Origin: Nocardia suismassiliense | GTDB lineage: Bacteria > Actinomycetota > Actinomycetes > Mycobacteriales > Mycobacteriaceae | NCBI RefSeq assembly: GCF_900269665.1 | Contig: NZ_LT985361.1 | Location: 4,088,694 to 4,152,693 of the forward strand | Direction: 5' to 3' | DNA: 64,000 bases | In this document: positions 34,321 to 42,469 of the stretch, piece after piece | How the letters are laid out: every line of letters starts with the position of its first letter | How positions within the stretch are numbered: position 1 is the stretch's first letter | Translations under genes and position numbers: made by a program | Notes under the pieces: model-generated | What the model was told of the DNA's origin: nothing | The model's input: the letters and a program-made list of their open reading frames with translations, nothing else | The model's database searches: none

Positions 34321-35220
34321 ATGGAACTTCGTCAACTGAGGTATTTCGTCGCGGTGGCCGAGGAGCTACATTTCGGCCGGGCGGCGGAACGACTGATGAT
34401 TGTGCAATCGTCGGTCAGCCAGCAGCTCGGCCGGCTCGAACGCGAGCTCGGTGTCGTGCTGCTGGAACGCTCGCCTCGTAGCGTCCGGCTCACCGAGGCC
34501 GGGGCGGCGTTCCTGCCTGCCGCGAAGAAGGTGCTCGCGGCGGAGAAGCGCGCACGGACCAGCGTCGCCGACTTCCTCACCCCACCGACCGTGCTGCGCC
34601 TCGGGACCAGCCGGGGGATGGGTGAACGGCTGGAGCGGCTGCTCGTCGCGCTCAAACAACACGCACCGGGTGTGAAGGTGGAGTTGACCTCGGCGGCTTT
34701 GGGTCAGCGACTGCGCAAAGTGTCCGAATACGAATGGGACGCCGCCTTTCTGCGCGGCGAGGTGACGGCGCCGGAGGGCGTGGAGCAGATCCCGGTGTGG
34801 TACGACGAACTGGTCGTCGCGCTGCCCGCCGACCATCCCTCGGCCACCGACCGGTGTGTCGATCTCGCCCAGCTCGCCGAGCTGCCGCTCTACCTGACCA
34901 ACCGGCAGAACAACGCACTGCTCGACGATCTCGTGCTGACCGCCTGCGGCAAGGCCGGATTCGAACCGGTCTTCGGCCCCGAGCAGGTGTCGATCCAGGA
35001 CACCCTCGCTGCACTCGGCGCGGGCGCCGCAGGCTGGACCGTGCTCTACGCCCCGCACGCTCGCCTGCTGCACAGCAGCCGGGTGGCCTTCCTGCCGGTC
35101 TGCACGCCCGGCGTGCTCGCGCTGCCCACTGTGCTCGCTGTGCGCACCAACGCCATGGAGCGGTTGCAGCCGCTGCTGGCGGCCTGCCGGGACGTCGCAC
35201 TCGGCGATCAAGCTCCGTAA
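34321..35220 (+). CDS. LysR-family transcriptional regulator
   Basis: 299 residues. The N-terminal helix-turn-helix (MELRQLRYFVAVAEELHFG and LMIVQSSVSQQLGRLEREL) is followed by a substrate-binding effector domain. It is divergent from the sugar dehydrogenase, 118 bases away, which is the usual geometry for control of that target. The effector is unknown. The ATG is preceded by GAGG. Confidence 0.9.
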   Translation: MELRQLRYFVAVAEELHFGRAAERLMIVQSSVSQQLGRLERELGVVLLERSPRSVRLTEAGAAFLPAAKKVLAAEKRARTSVADFLTPPTVLRLGTSRGMGERLERLLVALKQHAPGVKVELTSAALGQRLRKVSEYEWDAAFLRGEVTAPEGVEQIPVWYDELVVALPADHPSATDRCVDLAQLAELPLYLTNRQNNALLDDLVLTACGKAGFEPVFGPEQVSIQDTLAALGAGAAGWTVLYAPHARLLHSSRVAFLPVCTPGVLALPTVLAVRTNAMERLQPLLAACRDVALGDQAP

Positions 35221-35259
35221 TCACCGTCGGCCTTGTGCCGAACGGCGGTCTTGCGCTAG

Positions 35260-35287
35260 GTTCTAAGAGAACGAAACCGTACCGTTC
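35260..35287. promoter_or_regulatory. Overlapping inverted repeats before the TetR gene, candidate operator
   Basis: GTTCTAAGAGAAC (35260-35272) has 5-bp arms, and GAACG-N9-CGTTC spans 35269-35287. Both end a few bases upstream of the TetR start codon. A self-regulating TetR site is likely here, but the arms are short. Confidence 0.45.
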
Positions 35288-35300
35288 ACGTGGAGGATCT

Positions 35301-35885
35301 GTGGTCAGGGGCGCGGAACGCGAGCAGGCGATACTCACCGCCACCGTCGAGCTGCTCGGCGAAATCGGTTACGCGGCAATGACAATGGACGCCGTCGCCG
35401 CTCGGGCGCAGGCGAGCAAGGCGACCATCTATCGGCGGTGGCCGGGAAAACCGGCCCTGGTGAAGGCCGCGATGGACGCGCACGACGCGGCGTACGTCGC
35501 GGAGATACCGGACACCGGGACGGTGCGCGGCGACCTGATCGCGGCCCTGGTCGCGTTGACCGCGCAGGTAGACGACCACTACGTGACCATGATGACGGGC
35601 CTGATGCACGCCATGCGCGTGGACACCGAACTCGGCGACGCACTGCGCGCCCACGTTGCCGACGAGGATCTCGGCCCGTTCCGCACCATCGTCGACCGCG
35701 CCGTCGCGCGCGGCGAACTGCCCGAGGGCACCGCAACCGAACTGGCACACCAGGTATCGGAGGGCCAGATCATGCGCCGGATGTTCCTCGGCGAGCCGCT
35801 CGACCGAGCTTTTCTCACCGACCTGGTCGATGACCTACTCCTCCCGATCCTCACCCGCACGTTTTCGACGAAGGAAGACAGATGA
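35301..35885 (+). CDS. TetR-family transcriptional regulator
   Basis: 194 residues from a GTG start. The N-terminal domain holds the family helix-turn-helix: MTMDAVAARAQASKATIYRRW. The C-terminal half is a typical ligand-binding helical domain. GGAGG lies only 4 bases from the GTG, a short spacing. Its stop overlaps the monooxygenase start by 4 bases (ATGA), so it very likely controls the monooxygenase and itself. Confidence 0.88.
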   Translation: MVRGAEREQAILTATVELLGEIGYAAMTMDAVAARAQASKATIYRRWPGKPALVKAAMDAHDAAYVAEIPDTGTVRGDLIAALVALTAQVDDHYVTMMTGLMHAMRVDTELGDALRAHVADEDLGPFRTIVDRAVARGELPEGTATELAHQVSEGQIMRRMFLGEPLDRAFLTDLVDDLLLPILTRTFSTKEDR

Positions 35886-37390
35886 CGACCACGCAGGTCC
35901 TGATCGTGGGCGCCGGCCCCACCGGGCTGACGCTCGGCTGCGAGCTGGCCCGGCGTGACATCGACTGCCTGGTGGTGGACAAGGCGCCGCGGCTCTTTCC
36001 TGGATCGCGCGGAAAGGGTTTACAGCCAAGGACTCTGGAGGTCTTCGATGATCTCGGTGTGCTCGACGCGGTGCTGGCGGCGGGCGCGCCGTTCCCGTCG
36101 TTCCGCATGTACCAGGGCACACACGTGCAGTGGACGCGAACACTGCACGACATGCTGGGGATCGCACCGGTCGAGCGTGTGCACGGCGTGCCGTATCCGG
36201 ACGCGTGGCTGCTGCCGCAGTGGCGCACCGACGAACTACTCAGGGACCGGCTGCTCGAACTGGGCGGCCGGATCGAAATGGGCACGGAGCTGGTCGATTT
36301 CGTCCAGGACGACACGGGCGTCACGGCGACGCTCAGCCGCAACGGCACACTCGACCGAGTACACGCGCGGTATCTGGTCGGCGCGGACGGCGGCGGCAGT
36401 TTTGTGCGCAAGGCGCTCGGCGTCGGCTTCGAGGGTGAAACCTTCGAGACCGAGCGGACATTGATCGGCGACGTGAGAGCCGAAGGGCTGACCGGCACCT
36501 ACTGCCATGTCCTGACCACCGGCGATGTGCAGGAACGCTTTTCGCTGTGGTCGATGCCCGGGACCGACTACTACCAGTTCGTCGCTTCGATGACCGCCGA
36601 CGAGGTGCCCGAGCTGACGGTGGCGGCCGTGCAGAAGATTCTCGACGAGCGATCCGGCCGATCGGACATACGGTTGTTCGACCTGAATTGGATCTCGGTG
36701 TACCGCGTGAATGTCCGTATGGTGGACCGCTTTCGGGTGGATCGGGTGTTCCTGGCGGGCGATGCGGCGCACGTGCATTCGTCGGCCGGTGGGCAGGGGC
36801 TGAACACCAGCATCCAGGACGCCTACAACCTCGGCTGGAAGTTGGCGGCGGTGCTGTCGGGCGTCCCGGACGGTTTGCTCGACACGTACGAGGACGAGCG
36901 GTTTCCGATCGCGGCACAGGTCCTCGACGTGACGACTCACTCGCATCGCCGCAATTTCCGCGCGCCGGAGCCGGGGCAGGGGAGCCCGGACATCTTCCAG
37001 CTGAAGCTCAATTACCGTGGCGGGCCGTTAGCGGTGGATATGCGCGAGAACCCCGGCGCGGTGCGGGCAGGTGATCGTGCGCCCGACGCTCAGTGCGCGG
37101 AGGGCCGCCTGTTCGATCTGTTCCGCGGTCCCCATTTCACGCTGCTCGGGTTCGGTGCGGATACTGCCTCGTCGGTCGCTGAAGTCGTTCGTGGGCAAGG
37201 TGATCGGGTCCGAGCTCGAGTGATCGAGCCGGGCATTGCCACCGACGCCACATTTGCCGTCGGGGCGGCCTTCCGCAACTACGACATCGATCCGGCTGGA
37301 CCAGGCGCGCTGGTACTGGTCCGCCCCGACGGCTACATCGGCGTTGTGGCAACAGATCCCGCGCCGATCCAGAACTACCTGATTTGGTGA
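35882..37390 (+). CDS. Class A FAD-dependent monooxygenase (PheA/TfdB family)
   Basis: 502 residues. FAD/NAD(P)H motifs: VLIVGAGPTGLTLGCELARR at the N-terminus, the DG-type GADGGGSFVRKALG, and VFLAGDAAHVHSSAGGQGLN. A thioredoxin-like C-terminal domain follows, as in phenol hydroxylases and polyketide/antibiotic hydroxylases. It should hydroxylate an aromatic compound. Its translational coupling to a TetR repressor suggests induction by the substrate, as in drug- or phenol-degrading monooxygenases. The substrate cannot be predicted. Confidence 0.88.
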   Translation: MTTTQVLIVGAGPTGLTLGCELARRDIDCLVVDKAPRLFPGSRGKGLQPRTLEVFDDLGVLDAVLAAGAPFPSFRMYQGTHVQWTRTLHDMLGIAPVERVHGVPYPDAWLLPQWRTDELLRDRLLELGGRIEMGTELVDFVQDDTGVTATLSRNGTLDRVHARYLVGADGGGSFVRKALGVGFEGETFETERTLIGDVRAEGLTGTYCHVLTTGDVQERFSLWSMPGTDYYQFVASMTADEVPELTVAAVQKILDERSGRSDIRLFDLNWISVYRVNVRMVDRFRVDRVFLAGDAAHVHSSAGGQGLNTSIQDAYNLGWKLAAVLSGVPDGLLDTYEDERFPIAAQVLDVTTHSHRRNFRAPEPGQGSPDIFQLKLNYRGGPLAVDMRENPGAVRAGDRAPDAQCAEGRLFDLFRGPHFTLLGFGADTASSVAEVVRGQGDRVRARVIEPGIATDATFAVGAAFRNYDIDPAGPGALVLVRPDGYIGVVATDPAPIQNYLIW

Positions 37391-37402
37391 CCCGCAGCCC
37401 GA

Positions 37403-38308
37403 TCAGCCCAGATGTTCTCCGTACCAACCGAGTACACGCCGCCAAGCCTCCTCGGCAGCCACCGGCGAATAACGTGGCCCGGTGTCATTGAAGAACGCGT
37501 GATCGGCATCCGGCGCGACCCAGATTTCGTGCGGCGTGCCCGCCCGCTCGAGTGCGGCCGTGGCGGCCTGGCGGGTCGCGTCGATGCGAGCGTCCTTCGC
37601 CGCGTAGACCCCGAGCACAGCGGCTTTCGACGCAGCGAAGTCGCCGTTGTCGGGAAAGGGCCCGTAGAAGGGAGTGGCAGCGGCGAGAGCGGACGGCCCG
37701 GCGGTCAACAGGAGCCAGGCCAAGCCACCGCCGAAGCAGAAGCCGGTGGCGCCGAGCTTCTTACCCGGCACCCGCCGCCCGAGTTCGTCGAGACCGGCGC
37801 GCAGGTCGGCGAGCAATTGCTGTTGCGGGGTTTTGCTGAGCTCGGCGGTCGCGGCCGCCGGATCGGTGAACGCCGCAGTGCCACCCTTCGCGGACAACAG
37901 GTCGATGGCGAGAGCCGAGTATCCGGCTCCGGCGAATCGCCCTGCCACCGAACGAATATGGTCGGTGAGGCCCTTGTTCTCATGGATGACGAGCACGCCG
38001 CCGCGCGGCTCCGGACTCCCGGCCCAGGCGCCCTGCAATTCGCGATTGTCCGGTCCAGGGAAGGTAATCGGCGTCGTCGGCAGCGCGGAGCTCGACCCTG
38101 GCGGCGCGGATGTCGTTGTGGGAGAAGATGGTTGCAAGCTGGCGGGTTGGTCGTTGTCCCCACTGGAACAGGCGGCGAGCAAGGCGGCCGCCGCCGGAAC
38201 CCCGAAACCGAGTAGCCCGAGGCGGCGTAGCGCCTCCCGGCGATTCAAGAGGCCGTCGGCATGATCGGCGGCGATTTCTTCCGCGATATAGCGCTGCAGC
38301 GGCGTCAT
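37403..38308 (-). CDS. Dienelactone hydrolase-family lipoprotein
   Basis: 301 residues. The N-terminus has a twin-arginine-like RREALRRLG and a lipobox at Cys47 (LLAAC), so Tat export and lipid anchoring are plausible. After a Ser/Pro linker comes a dienelactone-hydrolase fold with the Cys nucleophile in GFCFGGG, an Asp in YAAKDARID and a His in DADHAFFND. The family cleaves lactones and small esters. The ATG at 38308 was chosen because it starts the signal region; the longer in-frame extension opposes the CocE gene and looks non-coding. It is convergent with the monooxygenase, 12 bases away. Confidence 0.85.
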   Translation of the reverse strand: MTPLQRYIAEEIAADHADGLLNRREALRRLGLLGFGVPAAAALLAACSSGDNDQPASLQPSSPTTTSAPPGSSSALPTTPITFPGPDNRELQGAWAGSPEPRGGVLVIHENKGLTDHIRSVAGRFAGAGYSALAIDLLSAKGGTAAFTDPAAATAELSKTPQQQLLADLRAGLDELGRRVPGKKLGATGFCFGGGLAWLLLTAGPSALAAATPFYGPFPDNGDFAASKAAVLGVYAAKDARIDATRQAATAALERAGTPHEIWVAPDADHAFFNDTGPRYSPVAAEEAWRRVLGWYGEHLG

Positions 38309-38445
38309 GCCCACCAAGGTAGGCCTCGCCGCAGCACTCCGCGTGGCTTTGCGGGCAACGGCGCGACTGAGCCGCACGGGCAGTGTCGGCCCGGCGACAT
38401 TCTTAAACCCAACCGCTTGGTATCTCCACGCCGAATTCGGGCAAA

Positions 38446-38457
38446 TGCGATATCGCA
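38446..38457. promoter_or_regulatory. Perfect 12-bp palindrome in a divergent promoter region
   Basis: TGCGATATCGCA lies in the 285-base gap between the divergently transcribed dienelactone hydrolase and CocE/NonD genes. Its symmetry and location suggest an operator for either gene. No regulator gene is adjacent. Confidence 0.4.
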
Positions 38458-38593
38458 CAACCGGATAGCCGCCCCGCGTCAACCCGACAAACCGGCCGGG
38501 CCGCACCTCCCGGACATTTGCGAACAGATTGCTATGTTGTGCCTCGACATTGCGAAGCCCAATCAATAAGTGGCACATCGGTCGAGGAGAAGG

Positions 38594-40639
38594 ATGTTTT
38601 CGGGGCAGCAAGTGGCACAACGGTTTGTCCGCGCGGCTCGACTGGCGACGGTTCTTTCGATAGTAGTGGTTGGCGGCGGGTTTGCGGTGGGCTCGGCCAC
38701 GGCGCACCCCGGCACACACAGCGAACGCTGGACGGCACTGCACGACGGCCCACAGCCGTACGCCGACGTGCACATCGACTGGGACGTGCCGATCCGGATG
38801 AGCGACGGCGTGGTACTGAAGGCGAATGTCTACCGCCCGGTGAACGCGGACGGCGTGGTCGAACAGCGCCCACTGCCGACCATCGTGAACCTCACGCCGT
38901 ACACCAAACTGATCGCGAACCTGGTCGACTCGGCGCTGGCCGCACCCGGTCTGCAGCCGCTCGTGCTGGACGCACTGCGCCGGATGAACCTATCGGGGAC
39001 GCCGATCAGCGGCTTCGGCGATCTGCTACACGCGCTCGACGGCGGCACCGTGCAGACCGTACTCGGCCTCGATCGGAACCTGATCCGCAGCGGATACACG
39101 CTGGTCGTCGCCGATGTGCGCGGCACCGGCTTCTCCCAGGGCACCTGGGACACCCTCGGCGCCCGCGAACAGCAGGACACCCGCGAGGTGCTCGAGTGGG
39201 CCGCGGTCCAGCGGTGGTCCACCGGCAAAGTCGGCATGAGCGGCGGCTCCTACGCGGGGATCAACCAGCTCCGCGCGGCCGAGAACGCCCCGCCCGCACT
39301 CAAAGCCATCTTCCCGGTGGAGCCGGGCAGCGACCTGATGCGCGACGTCGTCGCGCCGGGCGGCGGTGTCGGCACCCCCTTCCTGCCGCTCTGGCTGAGC
39401 AATGTGAACCAGTCGAAGCTGATCCCCGACGTGCGCTCGATGCTCGACGGCACCTTCGACTGGCGCTGGTTGAGCGACCGTTTGGCCGATCCGTCCACCA
39501 ACGTCGACCTGCTGACCCAGGCGTTGCTCACACCGTCGCTCGACCAGATCCCGCAGACACTGGCCGCCGCGCTCGACGACGACAGCGACTTCCGGCAGGC
39601 CATTATGGGCCATCCGGAACGAATCACGGTGCCCACCTTCGTCTATGGCGGCTGGCACGACATCTTCGCCAACAGCGCGACCACCCTCTTCAACGCGATC
39701 CCGTTGCCTGCCAACCAGAAACGCCTGCTGGTCGGCGACACCTATCACGCGAACCCCGGCGCGGGCACCGGCGCGCCCGGCGCCCCCGCCCGACTAGACG
39801 TCTTGCAGCGCGTGTGGTTCGACAAGTGGCTCAAGGACATCGACCACGGCATCGACGGATTCGGCCCGGTGACCGTCTGGGAGCAGGGCGGCGGCTGGGT
39901 CACCATGAAACAGTTCCCGCAGACCGACATGACCCATCGACGGGTCTACCTGTCCGCCGAGCCCAGCGGCACCGCCGAAAGCGTGCACGACGGATCCCTG
40001 TCCGCGACCAAGCCCGACGCACCTCGCACGCTGACCGTCTCCCCCGGCCTCACCGCCGTCTGCTCCCGCGACACCGCCCAGGGCGCCGCAGGCATCACCG
40101 CGGTATTGGATATGTGCGCCAAGGACTCTCGCATCGCCGAACGCAACGCACTGACCTTCACCAGCCCACCGGTCCCCGAACGGACCACCCTCTCCGGCCC
40201 GATCAACGTGCACCTCAACACCGTGCACGACGCCACCGACGGATACTGGGCGGTCACCGTGAACAACGTTGCGCCCGACGGAACTTCGACCGTACTGAGC
40301 ACCGGCCAGCTCACCGCGTCGATGCGTGCCGTGGACGAGGCGAAGAGCACCCGCGCACCCAACGGCGACTACACCGCCCCCTACAACCCGATCACCCTCG
40401 ACACCCTGCTGCCCGTAGTGCCCGGCGAACCCGTCACCCTGGACATCGCCGTCATCCCGATCCAAGCCGTACTCCAACCCGGACATCGACTACGCGTAGA
40501 CGTCTTCGCCGGAAACTCCCCCAAGGGACTGCCTTTCCGGCCCTTGCTCAACAACACCGAACTCAAACCGCAGTCCCTGCAACTGGATCCGGCCGCACCG
40601 AGCTTCGTGAACCTGCCGACCGACAGGCCGCTGGTGTGA
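38594..40639 (+). CDS. Secreted CocE/NonD-family serine hydrolase
   Basis: 681 residues. A signal peptide (basic start, then LATVLSIVVVGGGFAVGSATA) precedes the X-Pro dipeptidyl-peptidase/CocE fold. Features are MSDGVVLKANVYRP, VVADVRGTGFSQG, the nucleophile elbow GMSGGSYAG, and a C-terminal jelly-roll domain (PLSGPINVHLN-like). Family members cleave acyl-peptide or ester bonds, including cocaine esterase. The ATG has GAGGAG four bases upstream; a GTG eight codons earlier is possible. It is convergent with the suppressor-tRNA locus. Confidence 0.85.
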   Translation: MFSGQQVAQRFVRAARLATVLSIVVVGGGFAVGSATAHPGTHSERWTALHDGPQPYADVHIDWDVPIRMSDGVVLKANVYRPVNADGVVEQRPLPTIVNLTPYTKLIANLVDSALAAPGLQPLVLDALRRMNLSGTPISGFGDLLHALDGGTVQTVLGLDRNLIRSGYTLVVADVRGTGFSQGTWDTLGAREQQDTREVLEWAAVQRWSTGKVGMSGGSYAGINQLRAAENAPPALKAIFPVEPGSDLMRDVVAPGGGVGTPFLPLWLSNVNQSKLIPDVRSMLDGTFDWRWLSDRLADPSTNVDLLTQALLTPSLDQIPQTLAAALDDDSDFRQAIMGHPERITVPTFVYGGWHDIFANSATTLFNAIPLPANQKRLLVGDTYHANPGAGTGAPGAPARLDVLQRVWFDKWLKDIDHGIDGFGPVTVWEQGGGWVTMKQFPQTDMTHRRVYLSAEPSGTAESVHDGSLSATKPDAPRTLTVSPGLTAVCSRDTAQGAAGITAVLDMCAKDSRIAERNALTFTSPPVPERTTLSGPINVHLNTVHDATDGYWAVTVNNVAPDGTSTVLSTGQLTASMRAVDEAKSTRAPNGDYTAPYNPITLDTLLPVVPGEPVTLDIAVIPIQAVLQPGHRLRVDVFAGNSPKGLPFRPLLNNTELKPQSLQLDPAAPSFVNLPTDRPLV

Positions 40640-40650
40640 GGGTGGCGGGG

Positions 40651-40722
40651 TGCCCCAGGCGGGAGTCGAACCCGCTCCAGGCCGCTTTAGAGGCGGCTGC
40701 TCGGCCGTCGAGCTTCTGGGGC
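40651..40722 (-). tRNA. tRNA with CUA anticodon (amber-reading), non-canonical core
   Basis: 72 bases folding as a full cloverleaf on the minus strand. Acceptor GCCCCAG pairs with CTGGGGC. The D-stem is GCTC/GAGC with loop GACGGCC. The anticodon stem is GCCGC/GCGGC with the seven-base loop CTCTAAA. The variable loop is CTGGA. The T-stem is GCGGG/CCCGC with loop TTCGACT, and the discriminator is A. The central three loop bases are CTA, which read UAG; A37 is present as expected for a U-starting codon. Departures from the norm: A8 for U8, G14 for A14, and C21 for A21. CCA is not encoded. It lies just behind the coiled-coil gene and a hairpin, in the same direction, and may be processed from that transcript. 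Confidence 0.75.
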
Positions 40723-40726
40723 TGAT

Positions 40727-40764
40727 ATGGGGTGACCGGCACGCCGGGCGGCCGGCCACCCCAT
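40727..40764. terminator. Large hairpin between the small-gene pair and the tRNA
   Basis: ATGGGGTGACCGGC (40727-40740) pairs with GCCGGCCACCCCAT (40751-40764), giving 14 bp with one mismatch around a 10-base loop. It starts 9 bases past the coiled-coil gene stop and ends 4 bases before the tRNA 5' end. It could terminate the operon, or act as a leader or processing element for the tRNA. No U tract follows. Confidence 0.5.
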
Positions 40765-40773
40765 GATGACCGA

Positions 40774-41085
40774 TCAGGCGGTGTCCGGATCGTCGATCCG
40801 GTCCCGCAGCTCGGCGTTCGCGATCCCGGCCCTGGCGGCCTTGTACTCCTCGGCCGTCAGGTATCGCCCGAGCTCGTCGAGCGTCCGCAGCACGAACCGT
40901 TGCGTGACGACCCGGCGGTTCAGCACGTCGAGCGCGGCGGCCTGCCGCAAAACCTTGCGCTGCAGCCAGCGGGTGGCCGTGGGCAGGTCCCCGGCGAGTT
41001 GGGCGCGCAACGCGTCCCGCTCAGCGGCGAGCTCGACGAGTTGGGCGCGCAAGTCGCTCAGCTGGGTATCGAGGGAAATAGTCAT
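40774..41085 (-). CDS. Small helical, coiled-coil-like protein of the suppressor-tRNA locus
   Basis: 103 residues; I do not recognise the family. The first ~32 residues form a heptad-like stretch rich in Leu, Ala and Arg/Glu (LRAQLVELAAERDALRAQLA). The rest is charged and helical (LQRKVLRQAAALDVLNRRVV), ending acidic. There is no membrane segment and no cysteine. The start ATG overlaps the stop of the PTH2-like gene by 4 bases and has GGAGG 7 bases upstream. It therefore forms a two-gene operon with that gene, and the CUA tRNA lies directly downstream. Confidence 0.7.
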   Translation of the reverse strand: MTISLDTQLSDLRAQLVELAAERDALRAQLAGDLPTATRWLQRKVLRQAAALDVLNRRVVTQRFVLRTLDELGRYLTAEEYKAARAGIANAELRDRIDDPDTA

Positions 41086-41438
41086 TTTCTCACCTCCCCT
41101 CGTTCAGTAAAGGCGAGAGGGAGGTGGGCGACCAGCCGGCGGGCGGCTGGTTCGAACGCGGCGGCCGTCAGTGCACCGCCGAGGTCGGGCTCGTGCACGC
41201 TGACCAGCCGGTGGCCGGCCGCAGCGGCGTCCGCACACAGCCAACCGAGCGACAGCTCGTCAGGTGCGGTGAGCACGACCAACACGTTCGAGGTGGCGTG
41301 CCAGTCGACGACCACGTCGGGATACGCGACGGCGAAGTCGAGCGCGGCGTGTAACACCTGCGCGACCTGTATCCCCGGTGCCAGATCGGCGCGGGTGACG
41401 AGGTAGAGGCGGTGGGGCGGAACCTAACGGTGTGGCAC
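41082..41438 (-). CDS. Peptidyl-tRNA hydrolase 2-like protein whose frame contains TAG at codon 5
   Basis: The sequence from LYLVTRADLAPG through HAALDFAVAYP, VLVVLTAPDELSLG, HRLVSVHEPDLGG to RRLVAHLPLAF follows the strand/helix order of the PTH2 fold. The first beta strand (LYLVTRADL) lies upstream of the first ATG/GTG/TTG that an open frame offers (GTG at 41357). Between it and the next upstream start (GTG at 41438) is an in-frame TAG at 41424-41426, giving Val/Met-Pro-His-Arg-stop-Val-Pro-Pro-His-Arg-Leu-Tyr. An ATG at 41510 is also in frame. The full protein needs UAG read-through, and a CUA tRNA gene lies 360 bases downstream. Catalytic residues of classical PTH2 are not conserved. A pseudogene or a shorter protein from 41357 remains possible. 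Confidence 0.6.
41424..41426 (-). other. In-frame TAG, candidate recoded sense codon
   Basis: The codon lies four codons after the GTG at 41438 and six before the first conserved residue. No ATG, GTG or TTG occurs in frame between it and the first beta strand. TAG is used as an ordinary terminal stop by several genes in this window, for example those ending at 23929, 56085 and 62869, so global reassignment is not supported. Confidence 0.55.
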
Positions 41439-41580
41439 GAGATCGATGGTAGCCCAGCGAGGTCTACGGCGCGCGTGAGTTTCCGGTCCCGGCGACGACC
41501 CAGTCGGCATTGCTTGCCGTTCAACGGGTTTCGGGCCTGAAGGGACTGCCCCACACGACCAGACCGCCCTCGATCGTTGA

Positions 41581-42447
41581 TCAGGTGCGGGCCGCGCGGA
41601 CGATGCGCGCGTTCAAGAGCTCTGGGTCCGGGCCGACCTCGGTGCGACCGATGTAGTCCGCGAGCAGATCTGGTGCATTGTGGTCGTCCACCTCGGTGAA
41701 TCCTGCGGCCCGGAGTTCCGCGGTCATCTCAGCGCCGGTGAAGTAGCTCAGCCACGGCTCGCCGAGGTCGGCGACGCGCTCCGACCTGGCTTCGAGCGTC
41801 GCCCGATACTCGGGGGCGGCGGCCGATGACGGGCAGAGGTAGTCGGCGACCACGTGCATCGGTGTCGTTTGGTTCCCGAGGTAGCGCAGCGTCTCCCGGA
41901 CGGTGTCGCGGGCCAGATACATCACGACGCCGAGCCAGACGAAGACCGCCGGCTCGTCGCGTGCAAAGCCTGCTGTCGCCAAACCGTCGGCGAGCGTAGC
42001 GGTTTCGAAGTCGACCGGCGCGAATGTGAGCGAAGCTGGGACCTCGATTCCCGCTTGCGCCAAGCGCTCGCGCTTCCACGTCTGCGTCGCGGGATGGTCG
42101 ACTTCGAACACGCGTAGGTCGACATGCGGGTTGCGGTAGGCGAAGGTGTCCAGGCCCGCGCCGAGGATCACCGCCTGCCGCACCCCGTCCGCCGCCGCTT
42201 CGGCGATGGTGTCCTCGGCCAAGCGGGACCGCCCCGCCACCCACAGTCGCCGTAACCGTCGCAGCCCGGCGTCAGCACTCGATTCGCCGGGCGTGGCGAC
42301 TGCCGCCTCGCTCAGTTCCTCGGCACGCACCCCGGCGATCGCCGCCGCCAGCGGGTCGATCAGCACCCGTGGCTCGGGTGCGACCTGGTGGTAGGCGCGG
42401 GCGTAGGCGGTGGCGAGGGCCGTCCGGCTGGGCTGTCCGGTCTCCAT
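41581..42447 (-). CDS. Class I SAM-dependent methyltransferase (TIGR00027/LCMT-like)
   Basis: 288 residues. Family marks: AVILGAGLDTFAYR for SAM binding, RVFEVDHPATQTWKRERL, and FVWLGVVMYLARDTVRETL. This leucine-carboxyl-methyltransferase-like family is strongly expanded in mycobacteria and Nocardia; targets are mostly unknown. It starts 22 bases after the LLM oxidoreductase stop on the same strand. The ~140-base space down to the PTH2-like gene start holds no other gene. Confidence 0.9.
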   Translation of the reverse strand: METGQPSRTALATAYARAYHQVAPEPRVLIDPLAAAIAGVRAEELSEAAVATPGESSADAGLRRLRRLWVAGRSRLAEDTIAEAAADGVRQAVILGAGLDTFAYRNPHVDLRVFEVDHPATQTWKRERLAQAGIEVPASLTFAPVDFETATLADGLATAGFARDEPAVFVWLGVVMYLARDTVRETLRYLGNQTTPMHVVADYLCPSSAAAPEYRATLEARSERVADLGEPWLSYFTGAEMTAELRAAGFTEVDDHNAPDLLADYIGRTEVGPDPELLNARIVRAART

Positions 42448-42469
42448 GGGGCGTCCGATCTCGCTGCGG

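Noticed and set aside
38518..40725. A 735-codon frame overlapping the CocE/NonD gene on the same strand
   Set aside because: The product is Arg/His/Pro-rich and out of frame with a protein that has a signal peptide and nucleophile elbow; it is a shifted-frame shadow.
41424..41426. Genome-wide reassignment of UAG to an amino acid
   Set aside because: Several intact genes here end in TAG with no conserved extension, for example at 23929, 56085 and 62869, so only local suppression is credible.
41168..41554. Frame-shifted open frame over the start of the PTH2-like gene, which could mean programmed frameshifting in place of UAG read-through
   Set aside because: Its translated region upstream of the TAG is basic and low-complexity, no slippery sequence is seen near the TAG, and it gives none of the conserved PTH2 residues. 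A sequencing error or pseudogene is kept as an alternative in the feature itself.
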